From an uncultured Bacteroidales bacterium (lineage in GTDB: Bacteria; Bacteroidota; Bacteroidia; Bacteroidales; UBA932): a stretch of DNA of 10,601 bases. Shown here piece after piece: positions 1 to 5,924 of the stretch. The stretch's first letter is position 1; the number at the start of each line of letters is the position of its first letter. The DNA lies in NCBI GenBank assembly GCA_902461985.1, contig CABQAB010000039.1, positions 1 through 10,601 on the forward strand. The letters run 5' to 3'. The notes under the pieces were generated by a model, which did not search any database, had not been told where the DNA came from, and was given only the letters and a program-made list of their open reading frames with translations. Position numbers and translations under genes: made by a program.

Positions 1-1212
1 ATTTGCCGGCGGGCGGTGCGCCTGGAGTTCCCGTTTCATGAAGTCCATGGCCGGGGCAGCGTGCTCGAAGAAACGCCGGTAGCCTTCGCAGAGATAGTTC
101 AGGCCGGGCTCGCCGTCGGAGGTGGTCGCAAAGCGGTTTTTCGGACATTCACCGTTGCAGGCGAAGAGATATTCACATTCCCGGCACTGGCGCGGGAGAG
201 TCGTCACTTTTGCGTTGCCGAAGTCCTCCTCCCGTCTGCCGTACATCATTTCTATGAGGCTCCGTTCCATGATGTTGCCTAATTTGTATTCGGGGAACAC
301 GAAATGGTCGCAGGTGTAGACGTCTCCGTTGTATTCCATGACGCCTGCATGTCCGCAGGTTCTCGCCATCGTGCATACGCCGGGCTGTTCGCCCACCCAG
401 TTGGCAAGTGTCGAGTCGAAAATCTGGATGAAATACCGGCCGACGTCATTCATCACCCATTCGTCGAAAATGGTGCAGAGGAAGTTTCCCCACTGTTCCG
501 GCTTTACCGAAAACTCTGCAAGTGGAAGTTCGTTCCCGTCTGCCGGGCAGGCGAGTCTGCGTCCGTCGGCATGCGGCATGATGCGTTCGACAATAGGGGT
601 GAACTGGATATAGTGACAGTTGATGTCCTTGAAAAACCGGTAGAATTCCAAAGGATGGTCGCCGTTGAAGTCGTTCACCACAGCCATGGCGTTCCACTCG
701 ACTCCGTAACGGTTGAGACATTCTATGCCTTTCATGACTCTCGCGAAAGAGGGTCTGCCGCCCACATTGTGCCTGTATCTGTCGTGGAAGCGTTCCGGCC
801 CGTCGATTGACACTCCGACAAGCCAGTGGTTGTCCCTGAAAAACTGGCACCATTCGTCATTGAGCAGGGTCCCGTTGGTCTGTATGCAGTTGTCGACTGT
901 CCTTCCCCGGGCATATTTCCTCTGGAGTCTGAGCACCTTGCGGTAGAATGACAGCGGAAGCAGCATGGCCTCGCCGCCGTGCCAGGTGAAGAGCACCTGC
1001 TGCATAGTCTGGGATTCGATGTACTGGCGTATATACTCTTCCAGAACTTCGTCGCTCATCTCGAATGTCCTCTGTCCAGGCTCCCTTTTGTAGAGCTTGT
1101 CCTTTTCAAGATAGTAACAATATTCACAGGCGAGGTTGCATGACGCCCCCGCCGGCTTGGCCATTACGTACAACGGCTTCGAGAATGGTGCTATCGTATC
1201 GCTCATACGCAT
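1..1212 (-). CDS. chuR: Anaerobic sulfatase maturase, radical SAM/SPASM (partial, 3' end off the left edge)
   Basis: This cytoplasmic radical SAM enzyme oxidises the active-site Cys or Ser of sulfatases to C-alpha-formylglycine without oxygen. Visible are 404 codons with no stop before the left edge. The radical SAM cluster motif is C25-x3-C29-x2-C32 (CNLACEYC), followed by a WHGGE segment at 78-81. The C-terminal SPASM region has eight cysteines (C280, C286, C301, C343, C346, C352, C356, C375), spaced as expected for two auxiliary [4Fe-4S] clusters. D302, directly after C301, matches the catalytic base of characterised anSMEs. From memory the protein resembles the Bacteroides thetaiotaomicron enzyme along its length and probably lacks only a short tail here. 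A second in-frame ATG at 1206 (MSDTIAP) is an equally possible start. The neighbouring GH20/SusCD locus suggests glycan catabolism, but no sulfatase is in the window. Confidence 0.95.
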   Translation of the reverse strand, partial: MRMSDTIAPFSKPLYVMAKPAGASCNLACEYCYYLEKDKLYKREPGQRTFEMSDEVLEEYIRQYIESQTMQQVLFTWHGGEAMLLPLSFYRKVLRLQRKYARGRTVDNCIQTNGTLLNDEWCQFFRDNHWLVGVSIDGPERFHDRYRHNVGGRPSFARVMKGIECLNRYGVEWNAMAVVNDFNGDHPLEFYRFFKDINCHYIQFTPIVERIMPHADGRRLACPADGNELPLAEFSVKPEQWGNFLCTIFDEWVMNDVGRYFIQIFDSTLANWVGEQPGVCTMARTCGHAGVMEYNGDVYTCDHFVFPEYKLGNIMERSLIEMMYGRREEDFGNAKVTTLPRQCRECEYLFACNGECPKNRFATTSDGEPGLNYLCEGYRRFFEHAAPAMDFMKRELQAHRPPAN

Positions 1213-1221
1213 TTCAATCCG

Positions 1222-1253
1222 CAAATTTACGAATTTCTGACGAACCCGGCCAA
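1222..1253 (-). promoter_or_regulatory. Candidate Bacteroides-type promoter of the sulfatase maturase
   Basis: On the minus strand TAAATTTG (1222-1229) fits the Bacteroidota -7 consensus TAnnTTTG, and a TTG at 1251-1253 lies 21 nt upstream as a possible -33 element. The -7 box ends 9 nt before the ATG at 1212. The transcript would therefore have almost no leader, which slightly favours the ATG at 1206 as the start codon. The match is by eye only. Confidence 0.4.
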
Positions 1254-1408
1254 TGTTCCGTCGATTCTGTCAAAATCCCGGTCTCGGCAATCCTCGGCGG
1301 CGGCACTCTCGAACTTGTCATGGGTCCCGTTCCGGCTTCCTGTCAGTGACCTTCAACGGTCGGTGTGGTTGTCATTAACATATTTTGTCCGCTGATATAA
1401 GAATATGT

Positions 1409-1429
1409 CAAAAGTTTTATGTACTTTTG
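1409..1429 (+). promoter_or_regulatory. Promoter -7 box of the Panacea operon inside an inverted repeat (possible operator)
   Basis: TACTTTTG (1422-1429) matches TAnnTTTG and ends 11 nt before the ATG at 1441; no clear -33 TTTG is seen at the right distance. The box overlaps a perfect 7-bp inverted repeat, CAAAAGT at 1409-1415 and ACTTTTG at 1423-1429, with a 7-nt centre. A second pair, CATATT (1379-1384) and AATATG (1402-1407), lies just upstream. Symmetry over a promoter fits an autoregulatory operator, but the Panacea protein has no obvious DNA-binding domain, so any regulator is unknown. A start codon at 1405 would lie upstream of the predicted transcript start. Confidence 0.4.
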
Positions 1430-1440
1430 CATCGAAAGTT

Positions 1441-1998
1441 ATGAACAAGAGCGACATAATGACAATAAAGGCGGTATTGCTGTATATTATAAATCACAGC
1501 GATACTGATAGGCGTGATGTATATCGCATTGTAAAAACAGCGTATTATGCGCAGCAGATGCATTTCGCAGAGTGGGCCATGCCAATATTCAAGGATGATA
1601 TCGCAGCCTTGCCATTTGGGCCTGTGCCGTCAAGTATCTACAATATCCTCAAACTTGCAAGGGGGGACGATAAAGTCCGTAATTTCATGGAATCCGGTCT
1701 TGATGCGGTTGCGGCCGCCATCGCTTTCGAGGACGAATACTATTCCGCAAAAGAATCTCCGGACATGGATTTTTTGTCAGAATCAGATATCGAGTGTTTG
1801 GATAAGGCTATCGAAAAAGTTGCGTCCATGACTTTTGAAGAGATTTGCGCAGACACGCACGGAGATGAGTGGAACAGAGTGCGCAACAATGGCGGTAGAT
1901 TTATGGACAATCTCAATATTGCACGTGAGGGGGGCGCATCAGAGGAAGCGGTTGAATATCTTAAGGACGCCCTTGAACTTGACACAATTCTTGGATAG
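1441..1998 (+). CDS. Panacea-domain (DUF4065/SocA-like) protein, probable antitoxin
   Basis: The protein has 185 residues. The Panacea core is clear: YYAQQMHFAEWAMPIF at 35-50, then the DDIAALPFGPVPSSIY stretch at 52-67 with its family-typical GPVP turn, a helical acidic middle (80-125), and a C-terminal THGDEW (139-144), where the family usually has an S/T-H-x-x-W motif. Panacea is known from published work as an unusually promiscuous antitoxin domain that neutralises many unrelated small toxins, mostly by direct protein contact. The next gene starts one base after this stop codon, the arrangement expected of a toxin-antitoxin operon. I chose the ATG at 1441 because a good -7 box lies just upstream of it, which rules against the longer frame from 1405; an internal ATG at 1459 is also possible. 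Base composition is AT-richer than the flanking genes, suggesting acquisition. The antitoxin role is inferred from family and context. Confidence 0.85.
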   Translation: MNKSDIMTIKAVLLYIINHSDTDRRDVYRIVKTAYYAQQMHFAEWAMPIFKDDIAALPFGPVPSSIYNILKLARGDDKVRNFMESGLDAVAAAIAFEDEYYSAKESPDMDFLSESDIECLDKAIEKVASMTFEEICADTHGDEWNRVRNNGGRFMDNLNIAREGGASEEAVEYLKDALELDTILG

Positions 1999-1999
1999 C

Positions 2000-2422
2000 A
2001 TGTTGTTTCCTGAATCTGTAAGAAAGAAAAGCATCTTCAAGATGACTCTGCTCCCGGAGGATGGTGTGGTTCCTAAGCGTAAAGGTGAGAGTTCAAGAAC
2101 AAAGTATTTCGTTATAATCGGAGTGGAGGATGATCGGATTATTGCCGGATCAGTTTTGATAAATTCGGTGATAAACGAAAAAATATTTTTCCGCATTGCA
2201 GAATTTCAGCATAGAATAACTCCTGCCAGTTACACTTTCCTGACAAAAGAAGAAAGTTATATTGATTGTTACAATATCATTGAAATATCCATCGACCGTA
2301 TAATCAAAGATGCGGAATACATCGGAGAACTACTGGATGATGATTTTTCCTGCATAAAGAAATTGCTTCACAGGTCTCCGGCAATCAAACCTGCAATTTT
2401 GAAGAAGTATCATATGAAATAG
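2000..2422 (+). CDS. Unrecognised 140-residue protein, candidate toxin partner of the Panacea protein
   Basis: I do not recognise a named family. ATG (2000-2002) follows the Panacea stop (1996-1998) after one base, so translation is probably coupled. The open frame extends upstream inside the Panacea gene, but only from this ATG is the sequence independent of it; an internal ATG at 2042 is an alternative. There is no signal peptide or long membrane segment. The N-terminal part is basic. The middle has short alternating hydrophobic stretches that look like beta strands: KYFVIIGV (about 45-52), RIIAGSVLINS (about 56-66) and SYIDCYNIIEIS (about 96-107). The C-terminal 30 residues are helical and lysine-rich. 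The strand pattern and the YIDC stretch loosely recall the small beta-barrels of PemK/MazF-like endoribonucleases, but no catalytic residues can be assigned. The toxin role rests on position and size. Composition is AT-rich like the Panacea gene. Confidence 0.7.
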   Translation: MLFPESVRKKSIFKMTLLPEDGVVPKRKGESSRTKYFVIIGVEDDRIIAGSVLINSVINEKIFFRIAEFQHRITPASYTFLTKEESYIDCYNIIEISIDRIIKDAEYIGELLDDDFSCIKKLLHRSPAIKPAILKKYHMK

Positions 2423-2449
2423 AATTGGTCTCCATTTGTCCGGGATAAC

Positions 2450-2534
2450 TGCCGGAGGGGCGGGCATTTCAAGGAACGAGATGTCCTCGCTTCTTGTGGA
2501 AGCTGTGAGATCTCTTTCTCCTTGCCGGAGGGGC
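2450..2534 (+). repeat. Pair of 12-bp direct repeats in the TA-tRNA spacer
   Basis: TGCCGGAGGGGC occurs at 2450-2461 and again at 2523-2534, 73 bp apart, and both copies are followed by a TTnCAAGG-like stretch. The sequence between holds a weak 5-bp hairpin (2489-2503) and no convincing ORF or RNA gene. It may be a remnant of a local duplication. Confidence 0.5.
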
Positions 2535-2538
2535 CCTT

Positions 2539-2589
2539 GCAAGGGAAAGCCGGTCAGCGGGGCTGACCTGGGCTTTTGTTTTAACAATC
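2539..2589 (+). terminator. Intrinsic terminator of the Panacea operon
   Basis: A perfect 7-bp stem, GGTCAGC (2552-2558) and GCTGACC (2562-2568), closes a GGG loop. The stem extends below through AAAGCC (2546-2551) pairing with GGCTTT (2571-2576) across a two-base bulge, and the T-rich tail TTTTGTTTT runs 2574-2582. It lies about 120 nt after the stop at 2422 and faces the tRNA terminator. Its flanks, GCAAGGGAAAGCC (2539-2551) and GGGCTTTTGTTTTAACAATC (2570-2589), recur exactly and inverted around the tRNA terminator. Confidence 0.75.
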
Positions 2590-2612
2590 TGCTTACAAGC
2601 AAGCTTGACGCG

Positions 2613-2662
2613 GATTGTTAAAACAAAAGCCCGAAATCTTGCGATTTCAGGCTTTCCCTTGC
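2613..2662 (-). terminator. Intrinsic terminator of tRNA-Ser
   Basis: Read on the minus strand just after the tRNA 3' end, AGCCTGAAATC (2653-2643) pairs with GATTTCGGGCT (2638-2628) over a GCAA tetraloop, giving 11 bp with one G-U pair, followed by TTTTGTTTT (2627-2619). Stem plus U-tract on this strand make it a strong Rho-independent terminator; on the plus strand the wobble becomes a C-A mismatch. Its outer arms are identical to those of the opposing terminator at 2539-2589. Confidence 0.85.
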
Positions 2663-2749
2663 GGAGAGAACGAGATTCGAACTCGTGACACCCTTTAGGA
2701 GTGTACACGCTTTCCAGGCGTGCCTCTTCAGCCACTCGAGCATCTCTCC
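2662..2749 (-). tRNA. tRNA-Ser (anticodon GGA)
   Basis: The 88-nt gene starts GGAGAGATG (2749 downward). The acceptor strands GGAGAGA and TCTCTCC pair, and the discriminator base is G (2662), as usual for serine tRNAs. The anticodon stem-loop CACGC-CTGGAAA-GCGTG places GGA at 2715-2713, reading UCC and UCU. A long class-II variable arm, with ACACTC pairing near GGGTGT, and a T-arm ACGAG-TTCGAAT-CTCGT follow. CCA is not encoded, because the next bases are CAA. A terminator lies immediately downstream and a promoter about 57 nt upstream. No integrase or attachment-site duplication is visible at this tRNA. Confidence 0.97.
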
Positions 2750-2806
2750 AATTGTATCTGCGCCGGGTGCTACCCGTAATGCAGCCCGGGACGTGTCCGG
2801 GGAGTG

Positions 2807-2838
2807 CAAAGTTAGAAAAAGTTTTGAATATTCTGCAA
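2807..2838 (-). promoter_or_regulatory. Promoter of tRNA-Ser
   Basis: On the minus strand TAACTTTG (2814-2807) matches TAnnTTTG, with TTG (2838-2836) 21 nt upstream. The transcript would begin near 2800, giving a GC-rich leader of about 50 nt before the tRNA at 2749. It is interleaved with the plus-strand promoter at 2823-2852. Confidence 0.6.
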
Positions 2839-2852
2839 TTTTTCTACCTTTG
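2823..2852 (+). promoter_or_regulatory. Divergent promoter directed towards the DUF456 gene
   Basis: TTTG (2823-2826), an 18-nt spacer, and TACCTTTG (2845-2852) fit the Bacteroidota promoter consensus. A start near 2857 would give a leader of about 210 nt before the ATG at 3066, running through the repeats at 2909-3050. Arms CAAAGTTAGAAAAA (2807-2820) and TTTTTCTACCTTTG (2839-2852) are complementary at 13 of 14 positions, so the two opposing promoters form one palindrome. Confidence 0.55.
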
Positions 2853-2908
2853 GAGCGCTTTCCGGACAGGAAAAAGACTCCGGACAGGGATGTTAAGTGA
2901 TTTTTAGT

Positions 2909-3050
2909 ACCTTTTCGATAAGCCGAGAGCAGAGGGAAACAAACCTTTCGATTAAGCCGAATCCAATGGAGCTCGCTCCAATTGGTGAGGCGAGAGAAAG
3001 TAGCTTATGAAATAAGAACTTTCACTATGCTGAGGCGAGAAAAGTGGCAA
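2909..3050. repeat. Degenerate short repeats and a hairpin in the 316-bp tRNA-DUF456 gap
   Basis: The gap 2750-3065 has no convincing gene. Beyond the promoters it holds two repeat pairs. The first is ACCTTTTCGATAAGCCGA (2909-2926) against ACCTTTCGATTAAGCCGA (2943-2960), period 34. The second is TGAGGCGAGA (2986-2995 and 3031-3040), period 45, each followed by a similar AAAGT-GC stretch. Between them lies a hairpin at 2963-2985: 5 bp plus 4 bp with one bulged A and a CTCG loop, with no T-tract. Reading frames through the region carry stops. It may be a copy of a dispersed intergenic element. Confidence 0.6.
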
Positions 3051-3065
3051 TGATAGATTAAAGAT

Positions 3066-3545
3066 ATGGATGCAGCTGGTATTGTGGCGATTGTGCTTGC
3101 CGTGTTGGGACTTGTGGGGAGTTTTGCTCCGGTGCTGCCGGGACCTCCCCTGAGCTGGTGCGCATTGTTGAGCCTGTATTTCTCGAAAAGTCTTGACGAA
3201 CCGTTCACCATGACCGCACTGTTCGTGTGGCTGGCGGTTTTCGTAGTGCTGACAGTTCTGGACTATGTCCTTCCGGCGAAATTTACGAAAATGTCGGGAG
3301 GACACAAAGCATCCGAGAGGGGAGCGCTGATAGGGATGTTCGCCGGTATTTTTCTGACTCCGGTCGGGATGGTAGCCGGCAGTTTCATAGGCGCGTTTCT
3401 CGGGGAGTACATCTTTGAGAAACAGGATGCCGCGACATCGCTGAAGATTGCGCTCTGGTCGTTCGTCGCCTTCATCCTGACAACCGGACTGAAAGCGATT
3501 GCCGCCTGCATAGTCATCTGGCAGGTGCTCGCGCATCTTTTCTGA
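3066..3545 (+). CDS. DUF456 family integral membrane protein
   Basis: The protein has 159 residues and is almost entirely hydrophobic, with about four or five membrane segments (roughly 4-24, 26-42, 47-68, 84-112 with a glycine-rich centre, and 128-157). Family hallmarks of DUF456 are present: PVLPGPPLSW (23-32), LDYVLPAKFTKMSGG (66-80), and a second half with repeated G-x3-G packing ending GAFLGEYIF. No biochemical function is established for the family, and I propose none. The ATG at 3066 precedes the first membrane segment by only a few residues, and no better start exists in the repeat-rich leader. It appears monocistronic, with a predicted promoter at 2823-2852 and a 114-bp gap to the GH20 gene. 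Confidence 0.9.
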   Translation: MDAAGIVAIVLAVLGLVGSFAPVLPGPPLSWCALLSLYFSKSLDEPFTMTALFVWLAVFVVLTVLDYVLPAKFTKMSGGHKASERGALIGMFAGIFLTPVGMVAGSFIGAFLGEYIFEKQDAATSLKIALWSFVAFILTTGLKAIAACIVIWQVLAHLF

Positions 3546-3553
3546 GTCAGGCG

Positions 3554-3619
3554 TCGCATCGGAACAGGGTGATTTTCAAGCCGCCTTCGCATCGGAACAG
3601 AATGATTCAGAATCGGAAC
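3554..3619. repeat. 33-bp period repeat between DUF456 and GH20
   Basis: TCGCATCGGAACAG occurs exactly at 3554-3567 and 3587-3600. Each copy is followed by a similar (GG/AA)TGATT stretch, so 19 of 21 bases match. A third truncated copy, ATCGGAAC, lies at 3612-3619. The spacing is 33 bp, a multiple of three, so the minus strand reads an 11-residue repeat containing VPMRR, but that frame is antisense to DUF456 and probably not a gene. No promoter match was seen before the GH20 start. Confidence 0.65.
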
Positions 3620-3659
3620 TTCGAAATCAGACAATCTATATAATCAAACAATCAACAAT

Positions 3660-5339
3660 ATGAATTTCACCAAAACATTATCAGCGACAATCGCCCTCAT
3701 GGCTTTGCTGTCTTGTGAGAGTCATCATGTGCGTACAGTCAGCGACATTGAGACAGACTGCAGCGTAATCCCCTATCCGCAGAGATTGGAGCAGTCCAAA
3801 GGGGCTTTGCTTATGGACAATTCCCTTATCAGTGTTTCCAGAGAATTTGAAGAGCGCACGATAGAGCAAGTCCGCGCGTTCGCCGGACGTCTTGCCGTAA
3901 GCACAGGCAGCCGTATCGCAGTAAAGACATTTGACGTCACTCCGGCAAAGGGAACGTCCCTCTCATTCATATATGACGGGAGTCTCGCAGACGAAGCCTA
4001 CACTTTGAAAGTGGACGAAAACGGAGCGGTAGCCAAGGCCTCTTCCCACAACGGTGTCATATACGCAATCGCAACCATCCGTCAGCTGCTCCCGGCAGAG
4101 AATTTCGCATCGGAGAAAACCGAAGGCGTCGAGTGGGCCCTGCCGTTCTGCTCCATCGAGGATGCTCCGGAATATGCCTACAGAGGCGTAATGCTCGACT
4201 GCGCCCGCCACTTCTTCACGGTTGAAGAGGTGAAACGCCTTATAGACGCGATGGCGGAATACAAGCTCAACCGTTTCCATTGGCATCTCACCGACGACCA
4301 GGGATGGCGGATTGAAAGCAAGAAATATCCTAAACTCACAGAAATAGGAAGTATGCGTTCCGGCACCATGGTCGGAAGGGACTGGAGCAGCGACGACAAG
4401 ATTCCCCACGGAGGCTACTACACCCAGGAACAGTTGAAGGAAGTCGTAGCCTATGCCTGGGACAAGGGCATCACCATAGTTCCGGAAATCGATCTTCCGG
4501 GCCATATGGTTGCGGCAATGGCTTCCTATCCGGAACTCGGATGTACAGGCGGCCCTTATGAAGTCCTTAAGATCTGGGGTGTCGCAGACCAGGTGCTGTG
4601 TGCCGGCAAAGACGCTACATATAAATTTCTTGATGACATACTGACCGAAGTCGCAGACATCTTCCCGGGTGAACTCTTCCATATCGGCGGTGATGAATGT
4701 CCAAAGGTGGAATGGGAGAAATGCCCTGACTGCCAGGCTAAAATCAGGGAACTCGGACTTGAGGACAGGAACGGCGTGAGCGCGGAGCAGTACCTCCAGA
4801 ACCATGTGACCCACCATGTCCAGAAGACCCTCGCCGCAAAGGGCAAGAGAATCATCGGCTGGGACGAGATTACCGAAGGCGAACTGGACAAGAACTGCTC
4901 CGTAATGTGGTGGCGTGGCTGGCTTCCTGTCGAAGAGTCCCTGTGCAAATACACCGCAGAGGGTTATGACGTCGTGATGACTCCTACACGTTATTTCTAC
5001 ATTGATTACGCCCAGTCCACCGACAAGGAGAAAGAGCCGGTGTCATTCGATTCCCTCCTTACCATCGAGACAATGTATTCCTTCGACAAAGACCAGAATC
5101 TGACTCCGGAACAGCGTGCCCATGTGAAAGGAGTGCAGGCAAATCTCTGGACAGAGTACGTCAAGACATGGGACCATGCCGAGTATATGCTCTTCCCTCG
5201 TGCGATGGCTCTGAGCTGCATAGCATGGGACGGTCAGGAAAGGCCTGATTTTGAGACCTTTATGAACGAAGTCGAGTCTCACCAGTTCCGAATCCTCGAC
5301 AACTGGGGCTACAACTATCGTGGCAAAGGCGACAAATAG
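3660..5339 (+). CDS. GH20 beta-N-acetylhexosaminidase, predicted lipoprotein
   Basis: This 559-residue exo-glycosidase should release terminal beta-linked GlcNAc or GalNAc by substrate-assisted catalysis. The N-terminus is a short lipoprotein signal with lipobox LLSC (C19), so it is probably anchored to the periplasmic or outer face of the outer membrane. An N-terminal GH20b domain (about 35-155) precedes the catalytic TIM barrel (about 170-525). Visible active-site elements are R175 in YRGVMLDCARHF, the FHWHLTDDQGWR strand (206-217), the catalytic pair D345-E346 in HIGGDEC, W417-W418 in MWWRGW, and W497-T-E. D345 would orient the 2-acetamido group and E346 act as acid/base. No carbohydrate-binding module follows the barrel. 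It lies beside the sigma/FecR/SusCD locus and ends 12 nt from the convergent sigma gene. Substrate source (mucin, glycosaminoglycan or chitooligosaccharide) cannot be decided from sequence. Confidence 0.95.
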   Translation: MNFTKTLSATIALMALLSCESHHVRTVSDIETDCSVIPYPQRLEQSKGALLMDNSLISVSREFEERTIEQVRAFAGRLAVSTGSRIAVKTFDVTPAKGTSLSFIYDGSLADEAYTLKVDENGAVAKASSHNGVIYAIATIRQLLPAENFASEKTEGVEWALPFCSIEDAPEYAYRGVMLDCARHFFTVEEVKRLIDAMAEYKLNRFHWHLTDDQGWRIESKKYPKLTEIGSMRSGTMVGRDWSSDDKIPHGGYYTQEQLKEVVAYAWDKGITIVPEIDLPGHMVAAMASYPELGCTGGPYEVLKIWGVADQVLCAGKDATYKFLDDILTEVADIFPGELFHIGGDECPKVEWEKCPDCQAKIRELGLEDRNGVSAEQYLQNHVTHHVQKTLAAKGKRIIGWDEITEGELDKNCSVMWWRGWLPVEESLCKYTAEGYDVVMTPTRYFYIDYAQSTDKEKEPVSFDSLLTIETMYSFDKDQNLTPEQRAHVKGVQANLWTEYVKTWDHAEYMLFPRAMALSCIAWDGQERPDFETFMNEVESHQFRILDNWGYNYRGKGDK

Positions 5340-5351
5340 TCGGAAACGGTT

Positions 5352-5906
5352 TCAGATAGAAAGCAGAAACAACAGCAATGGAAGAAAATCCTTGAGTTCT
5401 TTTTTTAGCAATTCAAGGGTTTTCTTTTTGTACCGGTTTATGGACTTCTCGCTCAAATTGAGTTCGGCGGCGATTTCGGCCTGAGTCTTGTCTTCCACAA
5501 ATGATTTCAGAAAGACCGAGCGGTACTCCGGAGGCATATTCTCTAAAGTTTCATGCAGGACGCGGTAAAGCTCTTCGAGGGAATATACGCTGTCAGGTCC
5601 GGCGGCCATGGCCTCGTCAAGATTCTTCAGACTGTCTTCGTATGCTGTCTTGTGCCTGTGATGCTTGAGATAATTAAGGCATGAATTCTTGACCGACATC
5701 TTGATATACGCCATGCAGGCCTCGGAGTCAAGATCAATGCTGCCGATTCTGTTCCACATATTGGTGAAGACTTCGGACACAATGTCCTCGCAGACAGTGG
5801 CATCCGTCAGAAATCTCCGGGCGTACAGACAGAAGGAGGGGTAATATCTTGAATATAACTCCCTGAACAGTCTTTCCTTGGACTTTATGCTGCCTGTCAT
5901 TGCCAT
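5352..5906 (-). CDS. ECF sigma factor, FecI-like (Bacteroides sigma-70 family)
   Basis: From the ATG at 5906 the protein has 184 residues. Sigma region 2 covers about 13-70, with LYSRYYPSFCLYARRFL, then the CEDIVSEVFTNMWNR helix that contacts core polymerase and the -10 element. Region 4 covers about 116-170, with LENMPPEYRSVF and the helix-turn-helix AEIAAELNLSEKSINRYKKK for -35 recognition. The lysine-rich helix ends in a hydrophobic tail, common in Bacteroidota members. The frame stays open upstream to a TTG at 5927, but that codon is part of the -7 box TACATTTG, so ATG 5906 (or 5900) is more likely. It is divergent from its presumed anti-sigma gene at 6019, whereas in most Bacteroidota loci of this kind sigma precedes FecR on the same strand. 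It should activate the SusC/D operon when released. Confidence 0.92.
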   Translation of the reverse strand: MAMTGSIKSKERLFRELYSRYYPSFCLYARRFLTDATVCEDIVSEVFTNMWNRIGSIDLDSEACMAYIKMSVKNSCLNYLKHHRHKTAYEDSLKNLDEAMAAGPDSVYSLEELYRVLHETLENMPPEYRSVFLKSFVEDKTQAEIAAELNLSEKSINRYKKKTLELLKKELKDFLPLLLFLLSI

Positions 5907-5924
5907 TCTCTGAAATCGAGCCGT

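Noticed and set aside
304..810. 168-codon plus-strand frame
   Set aside because: It is antisense to the well-supported sulfatase maturase, has no recognisable domain and reflects GC-rich codon bias.
1214..1321. 35-codon minus-strand ORF ending just before the radical SAM gene, considered as a RiPP precursor peptide
   Set aside because: It has no cysteine, no leader-like features and no ribosome binding site, the predicted chuR promoter lies inside it, and the enzyme matches sulfatase maturases rather than peptide-modifying relatives.
1405..1440. ATG start extending the Panacea protein by 12 residues
   Set aside because: The -7 box at 1422-1429 lies inside this extension, so the codon would precede the predicted transcript start.
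2570..2632. 20-bp inverted repeat with TTTTAAC and GTTAAAA ends, considered as an integron attC site
   Set aside because: The ends do not fit the RYYYAAC/GTTRRRY core, no integrase is present, and the repeat is fully explained by the T-tract arms of the two opposing terminators.
2539..2662. 124-bp segment with 13-bp terminal inverted repeats, considered as a miniature transposable element
   Set aside because: There is no flanking target-site duplication, and the right end coincides exactly with the tRNA 3' end, where a terminator is expected.
2662..2749. tRNA-Ser 3' end as an integration site for a genomic island
   Set aside because: No directly repeated copy of the tRNA 3' end and no integrase were found in the window; the only flanking repeat is inverted and belongs to the terminators.
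2952..3536. 194-codon minus-strand frame over the DUF456 gene
   Set aside because: It overlaps the family-supported DUF456 gene, and the composition of its product is that of an antisense shadow.
3963..4817. 284-codon minus-strand frame inside GH20
   Set aside because: It is antisense to conserved GH20 catalytic residues and has no domain signature.
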